DNA of 64,000 nt from assembly GCA_963756815.1 (NCBI GenBank), contig CAVWPR010000032.1, forward strand, positions 1 to 64,000, given 5' to 3'. This document shows positions 24,357 to 33,346 of this stretch, one piece after another. Position 1 is the stretch's first letter, and the number at the start of each line of letters is the position of its first letter. Source of the DNA: JAENVU01 sp963756815 (lineage in GTDB: Bacteria; Actinomycetota; Acidimicrobiia; IMCC26256; JAENVU01). A model generated the notes under the pieces. It saw only the letters and a list, made by a program, of their open reading frames with translations, did no database searches and was not told the origin of the DNA. The position numbers and the translations under genes are program-made.

Positions 24357-27207
24357 ATGGCGGAGTCGACCACGGGAGTGCGGGACCGCTTCGAGGACCG
24401 CCACATCGGGCCCGACGCGGCCGAGCAGGCGGTGATGCTCGCGGCGCTCGGCTACGAGTCGCTCGACGCGTTGACCGACGCGGCGGTGCCGGAGTCCATC
24501 CGGCGCACCGAGCCGCTCGCGCTGCCGGCGGCGCGCTCCGAGGTCGAGGCGATCGCCGCGCTGCGTGAGCTCGCCGACCACAACGAGGTCCGCACCTCGC
24601 TCATCGGCATGGGCTACTCGGACACGGTGACGCCCGGCGGTGATCCGCCGCAACGTGCTCGAGAACCCGGCGTGGTACACCGCGTACACCCCCTACCAGC
24701 CGGAGATCTCCCAGGGCCGCCTCGAGGCACTGCTGGACTTCCAGACGATGGTCGCCGACCTCACCGGCATGGATCTCGCGAACGCGTCGTTGCTCGACGA
24801 GGCGACCGCAGCGGCCGAGGCGATGGCCATGTGTCGACGGCTCGCACCCAAGGGCGGCGAGATCTTCTTCGTGGACGCCGACTGTCATCCCCAGACGATC
24901 GCGGTGGTGCGTGGGCGGGCCGAGCCGCTCGGCATCGAGGTGATGGTCGGGGACCCCGATCGCGAGCTGCCGGGCGCGCGGACCTTCGGCGTCCTGTTGC
25001 AGTACCCGGGTTCGAGCGGTGCGGTGCGCGACCACGCCGAGGTCGTGGCCCGCGCCCACGACGAGGGCGCGCTGGTCGCGGTGGCGACCGACCTGCTCGC
25101 GCTGACCCTCCTGCGGTCACCGGGCGCGATCGGTGCCGACCTCGTCGTCGGCTCCGCGCAGCGCTTCGGTGTCCCGCTCGGGTTCGGCGGACCGCACGCT
25201 GCGTTCCTGGCGTGTCGGGACGCCCACAAGCGCACCCTGCCGGGCCGGCTCGTGGGCGTGTCGGTCGACCGCGCCGGTCGGCGGGCGCTGCGCCTCGCGC
25301 TCCAGACCCGCGAGCAGCACATCCGGCGCGAGAAGGCCACGAGCAACATCTGCACCGCGCAGGTGCTGCTCGCGGTGATGGCCGGCCTCTACGCGGTGTA
25401 CCACGGCCCGGAGGGCCTGCACGCGATCGCCACGCGCGTCCACGGGCTCACGACCGACCTCGCCGCGTCCCTGCGGGACGCGGGGGTGGAGGTGGTCAAC
25501 GACGTGTGGTTCGACACCCTCTCGGTACGCGTGCCCGGACGCGCCGCGGCGGTGCTCGCCGCCGCGGACGCGGCCGGGATCAACCTCCGGCCGGTCGACG
25601 CCGACACGGTGGGGATCTCGCTCGACGAGACCACCACGCCCGCCGTCGTCGCGGCGGTCCTCGGCGCGTTCGGCGCCCCGGCGGGCGACGGGGGAGCGGG
25701 GTCACCGATCCCGACCGAGCTGACGCGGACCGAGCCGTACCTCACGCAGGAGGTGTTCCACCGCCACCGGTCCGAGACGGAGATGCTGCGCTACCTGCGC
25801 CGCCTCGCCGACCGTGACCTCGCGCTGGACCGCACGATGATCCCGTTGGGCTCGTGCACGATGAAGCTGAACGCGACCACGGAGATGGAGCCCGTGACGT
25901 GGCCCGAGTTCGGCGGGATCCACCCGTACGCGCCGGCCGACCAGAGCGCTGGGTACGCGCGCCTCGTCGCGGACCTCGAAGCGTGGCTGTGCGCGGTGAC
26001 CGGCTACGACGCCGTGTCGTTGCAGCCGAACGCCGGCTCGCAGGGCGAGCTCGCGGGTCTGCTCGCCATCCGTGCGTTCCACCGTCGCAACGGCGACGAC
26101 GCGAGGGACGTCTGCCTGATCCCGGCATCCGCCCACGGCACGAACGCAGCCAGCGCGGTGATGGCCGGCATGCGCGTGGTCGTCGTCGCGACCGACACCG
26201 ACGGCAACGTCGATCTCGCCGACCTCAAGGAGAAGGCGTCCGCGCACGCCGACGCGCTGGGCGCACTGATGGTCACCTACCCGTCGACCCACGGCGTGTT
26301 CGAGAGCGCGATCACCGAGATCTGCGACCTCGTGCACGAGTTCGGTGGCCAGGTCTACGTCGACGGCGCGAACCTCAACGCGCTCGTCGGGCTGGCGGCG
26401 CCGGGCCGCTTCGGTGCCGACGTGTCGCATCTGAACCTGCACAAGACGTTCTGCATCCCGCACGGCGGTGGCGGTCCGGGCATCGGACCGGTCGCGGTGC
26501 GCGAGCACCTCGCACCGTTCCTGCCCGGTCACCCACTCGACGACGACGCGGTGGTGCCGGCGGTGGCCGCCGCACCGATGGGCTCGGCTGGGATCCTGCC
26601 GATCCCATGGGCATACATCGCGATGATGGGCGGCGACGGGCTGCGACGCGCGACCCAGGTCGCGATCCTCGCCGCGAACTACCTCGCGCAGAGGCTCGGT
26701 CCGCACTTCCCGGTGCTCTACACCGGTCCCGGCGGTCTGGTGGCCCACGAGTGCATCCTCGACCTGCGCGACATCACCGCCGCGACGGGCGTGACCGCGG
26801 AGGACGTCGCCAAGCGACTCATCGACTACGGATTCCACGCGCCCACGCTGAGCTTCCCGGTCGCGGGCACGCTCATGGTGGAGCCGACCGAGTCCGAGTC
26901 GCTCGCCGAGCTCGACCGCTTCTGCACCGCGATGATCGCGATCCGCGACGAGATCCGGCGGGTCGAGGCCGGGGAGTGGACCCACGACGCCAGCCCGCTC
27001 GCGGCCGCGCCGCACCCGGCGGACGACGTCGTGCGCGCCGAGTGGACCCACGTGTACAGCCGCGAGGTCGCCGCGTTCCCGATCGCCGCGCTCCGGGAGG
27101 ACAAGTACTGGCCGCCCGTGAGCCGGATCGACGGCGTCTACGGCGACCGGAACGTGGTGTGCTCGTGCCCGGCGATCGAAGCGTACGCAGACCCGTCGAT
27201 AGGCTGA
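24357..27207 (+). CDS. gcvP: Glycine dehydrogenase (decarboxylating), P protein (one frameshift), about 950 aa
   Basis: PLP enzyme that decarboxylates glycine and loads the aminomethyl group on GcvH. N-terminal DRHIGPDAAEQAVMLAALGY, then RNVLENPAWYTAYTPYQPEI, the second-half start MIPLGSCTMKLNA, and the PLP lysine (codon 26443-26445) in LNLHKTFCIPHGGGGPG. The single-chain length is normal. The frame changes near 24638 (a surplus G in GGC-G-GTGATC), so the first 94 residues are in another frame. ATG at 24357 follows GGAGGGATCGAGG. Regulated by the riboswitch just upstream. Confidence 0.95.
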
Positions 27208-27273
27208 TCCCGTGAGCGACGCACCACGATCCTCCGGATCGCGTCGGACCGTGCGGAGCGGTTCGCCGAAGGA

Positions 27274-27873
27274 ATGGTTGTCGGCCCGGCCCGCGGGGCC
27301 GAGAGCGGACCGGACGTGACGCGGATCCGCACGCGGGAGTGGTCGAGCACCGATTACTACGGCGTGCTCGGTGTCGCGCCGACGGCACCGCCGACCGAGA
27401 TCGACAATCGGTACCGGGAGCTGGCGAAGAGCCTCCATCCCGACCGGAACGCCGATCCGGACGACCAGGAGCGCTTCAAGCAGGTGAGCGCGGCCTACAC
27501 GGCCCTCAAGGACCCCGGGACCCGCAGCGCCTACGACGAGTTCCGGATGCGGGTGGCCGAGGGTCGGCTCTACACCGTGCCACCGACGCAACCCCCGGCC
27601 GGCCCGCCGCGTGTCGACCACCTGGCGCCGCCCCGGGCCCCGCGGACCCGGAGGCCGATGCCGCACTGGCTCCGGGCGACCCTGGCCGGCCTGCTGATGG
27701 TCCTGGGGCTCGCCGGGCTCGGCTGGGCGCTGTTCGGCGAGCTGCCGGCGCCGAACAGCTCGGACACGCCGGTGGCCGTCCAGGTGACGCTCGTGATCAT
27801 GGCGCTGAAGTTCATCGCCTGCGCGGTGGCCGTCGCCTGGTACCCGCAGCTGCGGGCGCGCTGGCACCGCTGA
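27274..27873 (+). CDS. J-domain protein with two C-terminal membrane helices, 199 aa
   Basis: A DnaJ domain at about residues 26-92 (DYYGVLGVAPTAPPTEIDNR, HPDRNADPDDQ with the HPD motif, AYDEFRMR) is followed by a Pro-rich linker and two hydrophobic segments (about 133-153 and 165-190). It probably recruits Hsp70 to the membrane. The start is uncertain: a GTG at 27213 right after gcvP would need a frameshift, and GTG 27316 is also possible. The stretch AERFAEGMVV at the beginning recurs in another small gene at 34003-34101. Confidence 0.75.
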   Translation: MVVGPARGAESGPDVTRIRTREWSSTDYYGVLGVAPTAPPTEIDNRYRELAKSLHPDRNADPDDQERFKQVSAAYTALKDPGTRSAYDEFRMRVAEGRLYTVPPTQPPAGPPRVDHLAPPRAPRTRRPMPHWLRATLAGLLMVLGLAGLGWALFGELPAPNSSDTPVAVQVTLVIMALKFIACAVAVAWYPQLRARWHR

Positions 27874-27934
27874 GCCGGCCGGACCCGCGCAGGGGAGGAC
27901 GTCGGAGGTGCCCACCCCGTCGAGGTTCGGCGTG

Positions 27935-27962
27935 AGTTGACATAACGAGGATTATCGGCACC
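27935..27962 (-). other. dif-like XerC/XerD recombination site
   Basis: Read on the reverse strand: GGTGCCGATAA (XerC-arm-like), six central bases TCCTCG, TTATGTCAACT (XerD-arm-like). This is close to the bacterial dif consensus, in which the XerC arm GGTGCGCATAA is followed by six bases and TTATGTTAA. Intergenic, and placed exactly where predominant gene orientation flips from + to -. Probable chromosome dimer resolution site at the replication terminus. Confidence 0.65.
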
Positions 27963-27983
27963 CCGGAGGGGTGCCGATAATCC
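27949..27983. repeat. Perfect 16-bp inverted repeat overlapping the dif-like site
   Basis: GGATTATCGGCACCCC (27949-27964), three bases, GGGGTGCCGATAATCC (27968-27983). The left arm includes the XerC half-site of the dif-like sequence; the right arm is a second, inverted XerC half-site without an accompanying XerD arm. No T-tract follows, so it is not a typical terminator. Confidence 0.7.
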
Positions 27984-28163
27984 CGACGCGGACTCTCGTC
28001 GGCGTTGCGGGGGGCTCGTCCGCCCTGGCGGGCGAACTCGCGTGCGGAGTCCTTCGCCGAGAATCCCGCCGTTTCGCGCCTCCGGTGCCCGGCCGACCTG
28101 GCCAGCGGCAAGGCTCAACGGACGAGCGCACGGGCGTCGCCGGGTCTCGACGGCCGTCGGCGC

Positions 28164-28667
28164 TCAGGCGTCGTCCGGGCTGAGGCTGGTGTGCATGACG
28201 AGTCGCCGGGCGGTGAAGCCGGCGGCCTCGAAGAAGTTCTTGGCCTGGCGGTCGCCGGGCAGCGCCGTGGCATCGACACCGAGGGCCCCGTGATCGGCGG
28301 CCCATGCCACGAGCGTGGCCAGGACCGTCTCGCCGAGGCCGACGGCCCGGGCCGCCTCGGTGACGAGGAGCTCGTCGATGACGGCCAGGGTGCGGCCGTC
28401 CCGGACCGTCGTGAGGTGGGCGAGCCCGTAGGCGAGGACGACGTCGTCCAGGGTGCCCACCACGGTCGCCTGCTGCGGATCGGCGAGCCGGGAGGCCAGA
28501 TCGGCCGCGGTCGGCCCCGGGAGGGCCTCGTGGACCGCCCAGAGGCGTCCGCCCCGCTGGTCGGCCGTCGCCCGGCGGAGCTCGGACGCGAGCTCGGCGA
28601 CCGCGGGGAGGTCGGCCGGGGTCGCGGGCCGGGCCGCTTCGACGGGTGCCGTGGACGCGCCCGTCAC
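28164..28667 (-). CDS. GNAT-family N-acetyltransferase, 167 aa
   Basis: Acetyl-CoA dependent acyltransferase fold. The N-terminal VEAARPATPADLPAVAELA is typical, the beta-4 region is LAVIDELLVTEAARAVGLGE (variant acetyl-CoA loop), and the C-terminal NFFEAAGFTARRLVMH corresponds to the usual FYxxxGF motif. GTG at 28667 lies 4 bases after the stop of the upstream gene, so they are co-transcribed. Substrate unknown. First gene to the right of the dif-like site. Confidence 0.85.
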   Translation of the reverse strand: MTGASTAPVEAARPATPADLPAVAELASELRRATADQRGGRLWAVHEALPGPTAADLASRLADPQQATVVGTLDDVVLAYGLAHLTTVRDGRTLAVIDELLVTEAARAVGLGETVLATLVAWAADHGALGVDATALPGDRQAKNFFEAAGFTARRLVMHTSLSPDDA

Positions 28668-28671
28668 CGTG

Positions 28672-29280
28672 TCACGGCGCGAGCTGCGCGATCTTGCCGA
28701 GGATCGTCGTGCGGGCCCGGTGCGCCGACTCGTACGCCTTGATGGCGAGCAGCTCCGGCTGCGCCAGCCCTTCGAGTCGTTCGATGACCTGCGTCGCGCT
28801 GAGGAGGTCGTAGTCGGGAATCGGCAGCTCCGCGGCGCTGCCCGCCGCGACCGCGGCTCCGTTCGCGGCCGGGCTCGCGGCCGGGCTCGCGACGCTTGCC
28901 GGTGGCGCGGGTGACGCCGGGGGAACCGGCGATGGGGATGGGGATGGTGATGGCGAGGTCGGGGCCGCGGGCGGCGGGGCGGTCGCGGCGGCGATCCCGG
29001 CGAGGGTCTCCTCGGCGCGGCGGCGCACGGTCTCGGCGGCCGCGCCGGCCTGGCGCTTGACCTCCGGTCCCCCGTACTTCACCGCCATCTGGCCGATCGT
29101 CTTGTAGTTGCCGGCCTGGGTCCCCGCCGTCTTGCGGCGCTGGTCGACCTCGGTGTGACCGCGCGCGACGAACATCTTCAGGAACGTGGGCACCGTGTCC
29201 TTGGCGAACATCGCGAGGCCGATCGGTGCGTACACGAGCAACTCGACGGCCTTGTCGATCGGCTTCTCGTTGTCGCTCAC
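28672..29280 (-). CDS. Actinobacterial hypothetical protein with Pro/Ala/Ser linker, 202 aa
   Basis: Three parts: an N-terminal conserved region (DKAVELLVYAPIGLAMFAKD ... VARGHTEVDQRR) with an amphipathic or membrane-associating segment at about 12-32; a low-complexity Pro/Ala/Ser linker at about 95-145; and a conserved C-terminal helical motif (LPIPDYDLLSATQVIERLEG ... AYESAHRARTTILGKIAQL) found at the ends of many actinobacterial proteins. Function unknown. Its GTG overlaps the stop of lnt by four bases, placing it in the lnt operon. Confidence 0.7.
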   Translation of the reverse strand: MSDNEKPIDKAVELLVYAPIGLAMFAKDTVPTFLKMFVARGHTEVDQRRKTAGTQAGNYKTIGQMAVKYGGPEVKRQAGAAAETVRRRAEETLAGIAAATAPPPAAPTSPSPSPSPSPVPPASPAPPASVASPAASPAANGAAVAAGSAAELPIPDYDLLSATQVIERLEGLAQPELLAIKAYESAHRARTTILGKIAQLAP

Positions 29281-30818
29281 GTCGACGCGTCTCCCCCGGA
29301 TCCCTGTGCGGCGCGCATTCTACGGCGGCGAACGAATGCCCAGGCGAGCGCAGTGACCACGGCCACGCCGCTCCCCCACTCCACCCAGTCGCCCCACCGC
29401 ACGTAGGGCGTCTCGCCGGTCGTGGTCGTGACCCGGCCGGACACGACGGTGTTGCGGAACAGATCGGTGGTGCGGTGCACGACACCGTCGGCGTCGATCA
29501 CCGCGGTGATGCCCGAGATCGACGCATGCAGGACCGGTCGCCCGATCGCCGCCGCGCTCATCTGGCTCAGCGCGACGTGCTGGGCCGCGTTCGACGACCG
29601 GCGGTACGAGCGGTTGTTGGTGGTGACGACGATCAGCTCGGCGCCCGCAGCCGCGTTCTCTCGCATGATCGGCCCGAACGCGCTCTCGAAGCAGATGACG
29701 GATCCGATGCGGTGGCCCTTGACCGTCTCGATGCCGATCCGGTGGCCGGGCGAGAAGTCGTGCGGAATCTGCTGCAGCTCGCTGATGAACGACAACGAGT
29801 CGCGCCACGGCACGTACTCGCCGAACGGCACGAGGTGACGCTTGGCGTAGGTCCCGACGAGCCGACCCTGCGGGTCGTAGAGCCGGTTGGCATTGAACGA
29901 CTTGTTCGGCTCCGACACGTCGTCGATGGCATTGGCGAGGATGTAGGCGCCGTGCTTTCGCCCCAGCGCGGTCAGCTCGCGGTGCAGGATCGGATCCGTC
30001 TCCGGGTCGCTGTTCAACGACGACTCCGGGAACACGATCAGGTCGTAGTGCCCGCGCAGTCGGGCCGCGAGCGCGAGGTGCGACCGGGTCAGGTACTCAC
30101 CGTCGATCTCGGCTTGGGTGAGGTAGCGGTCCTTGTCGTTCCCCTGGAGCAGGGCGAATCGCAGCGACCCGCTCGGCCGCGGCTCGAAGCGGGTGACCGT
30201 CGCGACGGTCACGAGCACGACGATGCCCCCGAGGGCGACCAGCGACCAGCGCAACGCGGCGTGGGCGGTCCGTGCGGCCCGGACGATGTCGGCGACGACG
30301 CCGTTCACCGCGACGACCACGAACGTCGCGAGCGGCACCCCGCCCCAGCTCGCCAACGCGCGTCCGAATCCGAAATCGTGGAGCGCGACCCCGAGCTGGC
30401 CCCACGCGAGCCCGCCGAGCGGCCACCGGGTGCGGAACGCCTCGAAGACGACCCACACCGCGGCGGTCAGGAACGGCGAGCGGATCCCCCGCCGCGCGAG
30501 CGTGCCGACGACCGCGCCGGCCGCGGCCCAGAACGCGGCCTGCAGCGCGACGAGCGGGACGATCGCGACCGCGCCGAAGTACCACGTCCACGAGAGGTGG
30601 AACCCGAAGAACGCGAGACCGGCGAGGAAGCCGAGCAGCGCGGCGCGTCCGGGGCGCGCGTCGTGCCACAGCCACAGCAGCGGCGCGAGCGCGACGAACG
30701 CGAGGAGACCGAGGTCGGGGCCGGGGAACGCGAAGGCGGTGACGAGGCCGGACGCGAGGGCGATCGCAGCCGGGGCGGCGATGCCGCGTCGAGAGGAGGC
30801 GCGAGGCGCCTCGGTCAC
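29277..30818 (-). CDS. lnt: Apolipoprotein N-acyltransferase, 513 aa
   Basis: Transfers the third acyl chain to lipoproteins. Six or more N-terminal hydrophobic helices are followed by a nitrilase-type carbon-nitrogen hydrolase domain with Glu in IVFPESSLNSD, Lys in YAKRHLVPFGEYVP and Cys in GSVICFESAFG, the family catalytic triad. A C-terminal membrane helix (WVEWGSGVAVVTALAWAFV) completes the normal topology. GTG at 30818 overlaps the DUF4193 gene stop. In the middle of a four-gene operon. Confidence 0.9.
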   Translation of the reverse strand: MTEAPRASSRRGIAAPAAIALASGLVTAFAFPGPDLGLLAFVALAPLLWLWHDARPGRAALLGFLAGLAFFGFHLSWTWYFGAVAIVPLVALQAAFWAAAGAVVGTLARRGIRSPFLTAAVWVVFEAFRTRWPLGGLAWGQLGVALHDFGFGRALASWGGVPLATFVVVAVNGVVADIVRAARTAHAALRWSLVALGGIVVLVTVATVTRFEPRPSGSLRFALLQGNDKDRYLTQAEIDGEYLTRSHLALAARLRGHYDLIVFPESSLNSDPETDPILHRELTALGRKHGAYILANAIDDVSEPNKSFNANRLYDPQGRLVGTYAKRHLVPFGEYVPWRDSLSFISELQQIPHDFSPGHRIGIETVKGHRIGSVICFESAFGPIMRENAAAGAELIVVTTNNRSYRRSSNAAQHVALSQMSAAAIGRPVLHASISGITAVIDADGVVHRTTDLFRNTVVSGRVTTTTGETPYVRWGDWVEWGSGVAVVTALAWAFVRRRRMRAAQGSGGDAST

Positions 30819-31291
30819 TCGCAGTCCCGGCAGAGGTCCTTCTCGCCCTTGGCCAGCTGGCTCAGCGGCTTCACGAGGAAGCAGGAACGGCAGAGGAACT
30901 CGTCGTCACGCCGCGGCACGATCTTGCCGCCGCCGTCGGCGGGGTTGTCCGGCTCGAGGTCCTCGTCCTCGAGCTCGGCCTCGTCCTCGTCCATGCGCTC
31001 GGCCGCAGTGCGCTCGGCGAGGAGGACGTCGAGCGGCTCCTCGACGTCGTCGGGGTGCAGCTCCTCCTCGAGATCGAGGTTCTCGTCGTCCTCGTCGTCG
31101 GAGTCCTCGGCGGTCGCGGTACCTGCCGCGACCGGTGCGGCGTCGTCCGCCACCTCGAGATCGACGACCTCGGCCACGTCGTCGTCGACGATGTCGTCGT
31201 CGACGATGTCCTCGTCGTCTTCGAGCGCGAGGTCGTCGTCGGCCTCGCCCTCCTCGAGGTCAATCTCTCCGTCGTCGAACTCGTCCGCCAT
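30815..31291 (-). CDS. DUF4193 zinc-ribbon protein with long acidic N-terminus, 158 aa
   Basis: The C-terminal DUF4193 signature is intact: RRDDEFLCRSCFLVKPLSQL and KDLCRDCE, giving four Cys for a zinc site, as in Rv2699c. The first 110 residues are extremely acidic (Asp/Glu repeats), longer than in mycobacterial members. This suggests interaction with RNA polymerase or another nucleic-acid-binding complex, but no function is established. ATG at 31291. Stop overlaps the lnt start (ATGA). Confidence 0.8.
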   Translation of the reverse strand: MADEFDDGEIDLEEGEADDDLALEDDEDIVDDDIVDDDVAEVVDLEVADDAAPVAAGTATAEDSDDEDDENLDLEEELHPDDVEEPLDVLLAERTAAERMDEDEAELEDEDLEPDNPADGGGKIVPRRDDEFLCRSCFLVKPLSQLAKGEKDLCRDCE

Positions 31292-31694
31292 CGCGCGCTC
31301 TTTCACAGGGGTTTTCGGGGTTTCCGGCCCTCGGGGGCGCGCACTATATCGCCGGGTCTCGCGCGCGACGGACCAAGGAAACGCTCCAGAAGTTGCGGAG
31401 CCCAGGAGGCCGTTGGGGCCACTGCTCGACCCGACCGGCACGAGGGCCGGCCGGATCACGGCAGCGTTCTCTACTAGGACTCCTGGACTCCGCCGTCGAC
31501 GTCCACCCCCTTCCCGCGAACGGGAAGAACCACGACCGGTGACCGTCGAACGGCAGGGAGTGAGCCAGATGCGGAGGGGGTGTGTCAAGGCGGAGCGCTC
31601 CGGCGCGCGAGGCGCTGACCTGCAGCGGCGCGCGTCGGTCCTGGTCAGCGGCTCGCGAATTTTTCGGTCGTCCGGGGTGCGTTCGCGCGCTGCG
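31292..31694. other. Intergenic region upstream of the DUF4193-lnt operon
   Basis: About 400 bases between the start of DUF4193 and the end of thyX (both reverse strand). On the reverse strand TATAGT (31343-31348) is a possible -10 box, without a convincing -35. Short forward open frames lack features. No RNA gene, repeat or strong hairpin was recognised. Confidence 0.4.
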
Positions 31695-33296
31695 TCACGA
31701 ACGGGCCGCGCGGCGGGCCGCAGCAGCACGCTCCGAGGCCAACCGCTCGAGCTCGTAGACCTCGTGATCCGCGTAGCTCATTGCCGCGGCGATGGCCCGA
31801 TGACCGGCGTGCTCGCCGATCAGGCGGTGCATCTCCTGGGCCACGACGCGGTACGACGGATGCCCCTGAGGGGTCGTGCGCAGCTCGATGAGATGCATCG
31901 CCTCGCGCGCGTTCATCTGCATGACGAAGCGCAGCCGGTACGCGAGCGAGACCGCGTACGACGCCGGCTCGGGGAAGCGGAACGCCATCGCGCCGTAGAG
32001 CGCAGCCGAGACGTCCATCGCCTTGCCGAACTCGGCCTCCACGCCGGCCTCGACCACGGGCTCGGGCAGGTCGTACCCGTGCGCGGGTGAGAGCGGTTGC
32101 CATTCGATCGTGAGCATGCGGTGCCGCTGCAGATCGCGGAACGCGCCGTAGTCGGCGAGGACGTCGAAGCGGTAGTCGGTCCGCTCGAACGCGCGCCCGG
32201 GCTTGTGGCGGCGGTTGGCGCGCTCCCCGACGTACGCGCGGAGCAGCGACACGCGCTCGTCGGCGCCGAGCGCGCGCACACGCGCGAGGAGCTGGTCCTC
32301 GGGCAGGTTCGTGTGCGGGTAGCAGACCGCGGCGAGCACCTTGTCCTCACCGTCGGGATCGAAGTCGACGAGGGTCACGCCGGGACGCGGCTCGGACGTC
32401 TCCCGGCCGAACAGCCGGTGCACGACGTCGGCGGTGTGGTCCCGTGTGTCCTGCAGGTACTGGCTCCAGGCGCCCCCGCGCTCGGGTCGGTCGACCCGGG
32501 TGAGGAACGACGGGACGACCTTGCGGAGCTCGGTCAGCATCATGTCGGCGTAGCGGCGGGCCTCCGGCAACGGGTGCGCGCGCATCCGGAGCAGCAGCGC
32601 CTCGTAGCCCTGGCCGGTTCCGTAGATGCCGACGTTCGACAGCGTGGCCGCGGGCAGGATGCCGCGCAGCGCGTCGCACGCCTTCGCCTTGATGGTCTGC
32701 TTGTAGACGAAGTCGGAGTCCGACGCCTCTTTCGGGTACCGGGCGCGCGCCCACTCGAGCAGTGTCGGCAACAGCTGTGAGTAGATGCGGAACAGCTCGT
32801 CGATCTGCTCGACGTACCGCGCACCGAGCTTCGACTCGAGGACCTCGGGCGGCCGGTAGTAGCGGTAGCGACCACCGAGGCGGCTGTCGTACTCGATGTA
32901 GCGCGTCGACTGCTCGAGATAGGCCATGAGCCGACCCCACTCGAGCACCTTCGTGAGCAGGTTCGACGCCTGCTCGCACGCGAGGTGCACGCCGCCGAGC
33001 TGCGCGACCGAGTCGTCGCCGTACTCGAGGAACACGCGGTCGTACAGCTGCTCGGCGCGCTTGAGCCCGATGCTCGCGTCGACGGTGAGGTCACCGGTGA
33101 TGTCGAGGTCGCCGACGAACTCGTCGAGGAACAGACGCCGGAGGCTCTTGTCCGATCGTGAGTACCGCGCGAACAGCGCACCCTTCACGACCTCGGGCAG
33201 GTTCACCAGCGCGAACACCGGCCCGTCGAGGTTCGTGAAGTACGGGCGGAGGACGGCCTGTTCCTCGTCGTCGAAGTGCTCCGCCACGTATTGCAT
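31695..33296 (-). CDS. thyX: FAD-dependent thymidylate synthase, tandem ThyX domains, 533 aa
   Basis: Makes dTMP from dUMP using FAD and NADPH. Normal ThyX has about 220-250 residues; this one contains two ThyX-like halves. The ThyX motif RHRxxSxNExSxRY is split: residues 121-133 read GRLMAYLEQSTRY (second part conserved, RHR lost), whereas residues 391-403 read RHRMLTIEWQPLS (RHR kept). This suggests duplication with division of active-site parts, and long ThyX-like proteins are known in several phyla. ATG at 33296. No thyA is seen. Confidence 0.85.
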   Translation of the reverse strand: MQYVAEHFDDEEQAVLRPYFTNLDGPVFALVNLPEVVKGALFARYSRSDKSLRRLFLDEFVGDLDITGDLTVDASIGLKRAEQLYDRVFLEYGDDSVAQLGGVHLACEQASNLLTKVLEWGRLMAYLEQSTRYIEYDSRLGGRYRYYRPPEVLESKLGARYVEQIDELFRIYSQLLPTLLEWARARYPKEASDSDFVYKQTIKAKACDALRGILPAATLSNVGIYGTGQGYEALLLRMRAHPLPEARRYADMMLTELRKVVPSFLTRVDRPERGGAWSQYLQDTRDHTADVVHRLFGRETSEPRPGVTLVDFDPDGEDKVLAAVCYPHTNLPEDQLLARVRALGADERVSLLRAYVGERANRRHKPGRAFERTDYRFDVLADYGAFRDLQRHRMLTIEWQPLSPAHGYDLPEPVVEAGVEAEFGKAMDVSAALYGAMAFRFPEPASYAVSLAYRLRFVMQMNAREAMHLIELRTTPQGHPSYRVVAQEMHRLIGEHAGHRAIAAAMSYADHEVYELERLASERAAAARRAARS

Positions 33297-33346
33297 GGGC
33301 CGCTGAGGATACCGGTGACCCTGCCCCGCTCCGGGGATGCACCGCC

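Noticed and set aside
27949..27983. A simple intrinsic terminator after the J-domain gene
   Set aside because: No T-tract, and the arms match Xer half-sites.
29226..32090. A 954-residue forward frame across lnt and DUF4193
   Set aside because: No domain similarity; it shadows reverse-strand genes with clear motifs.
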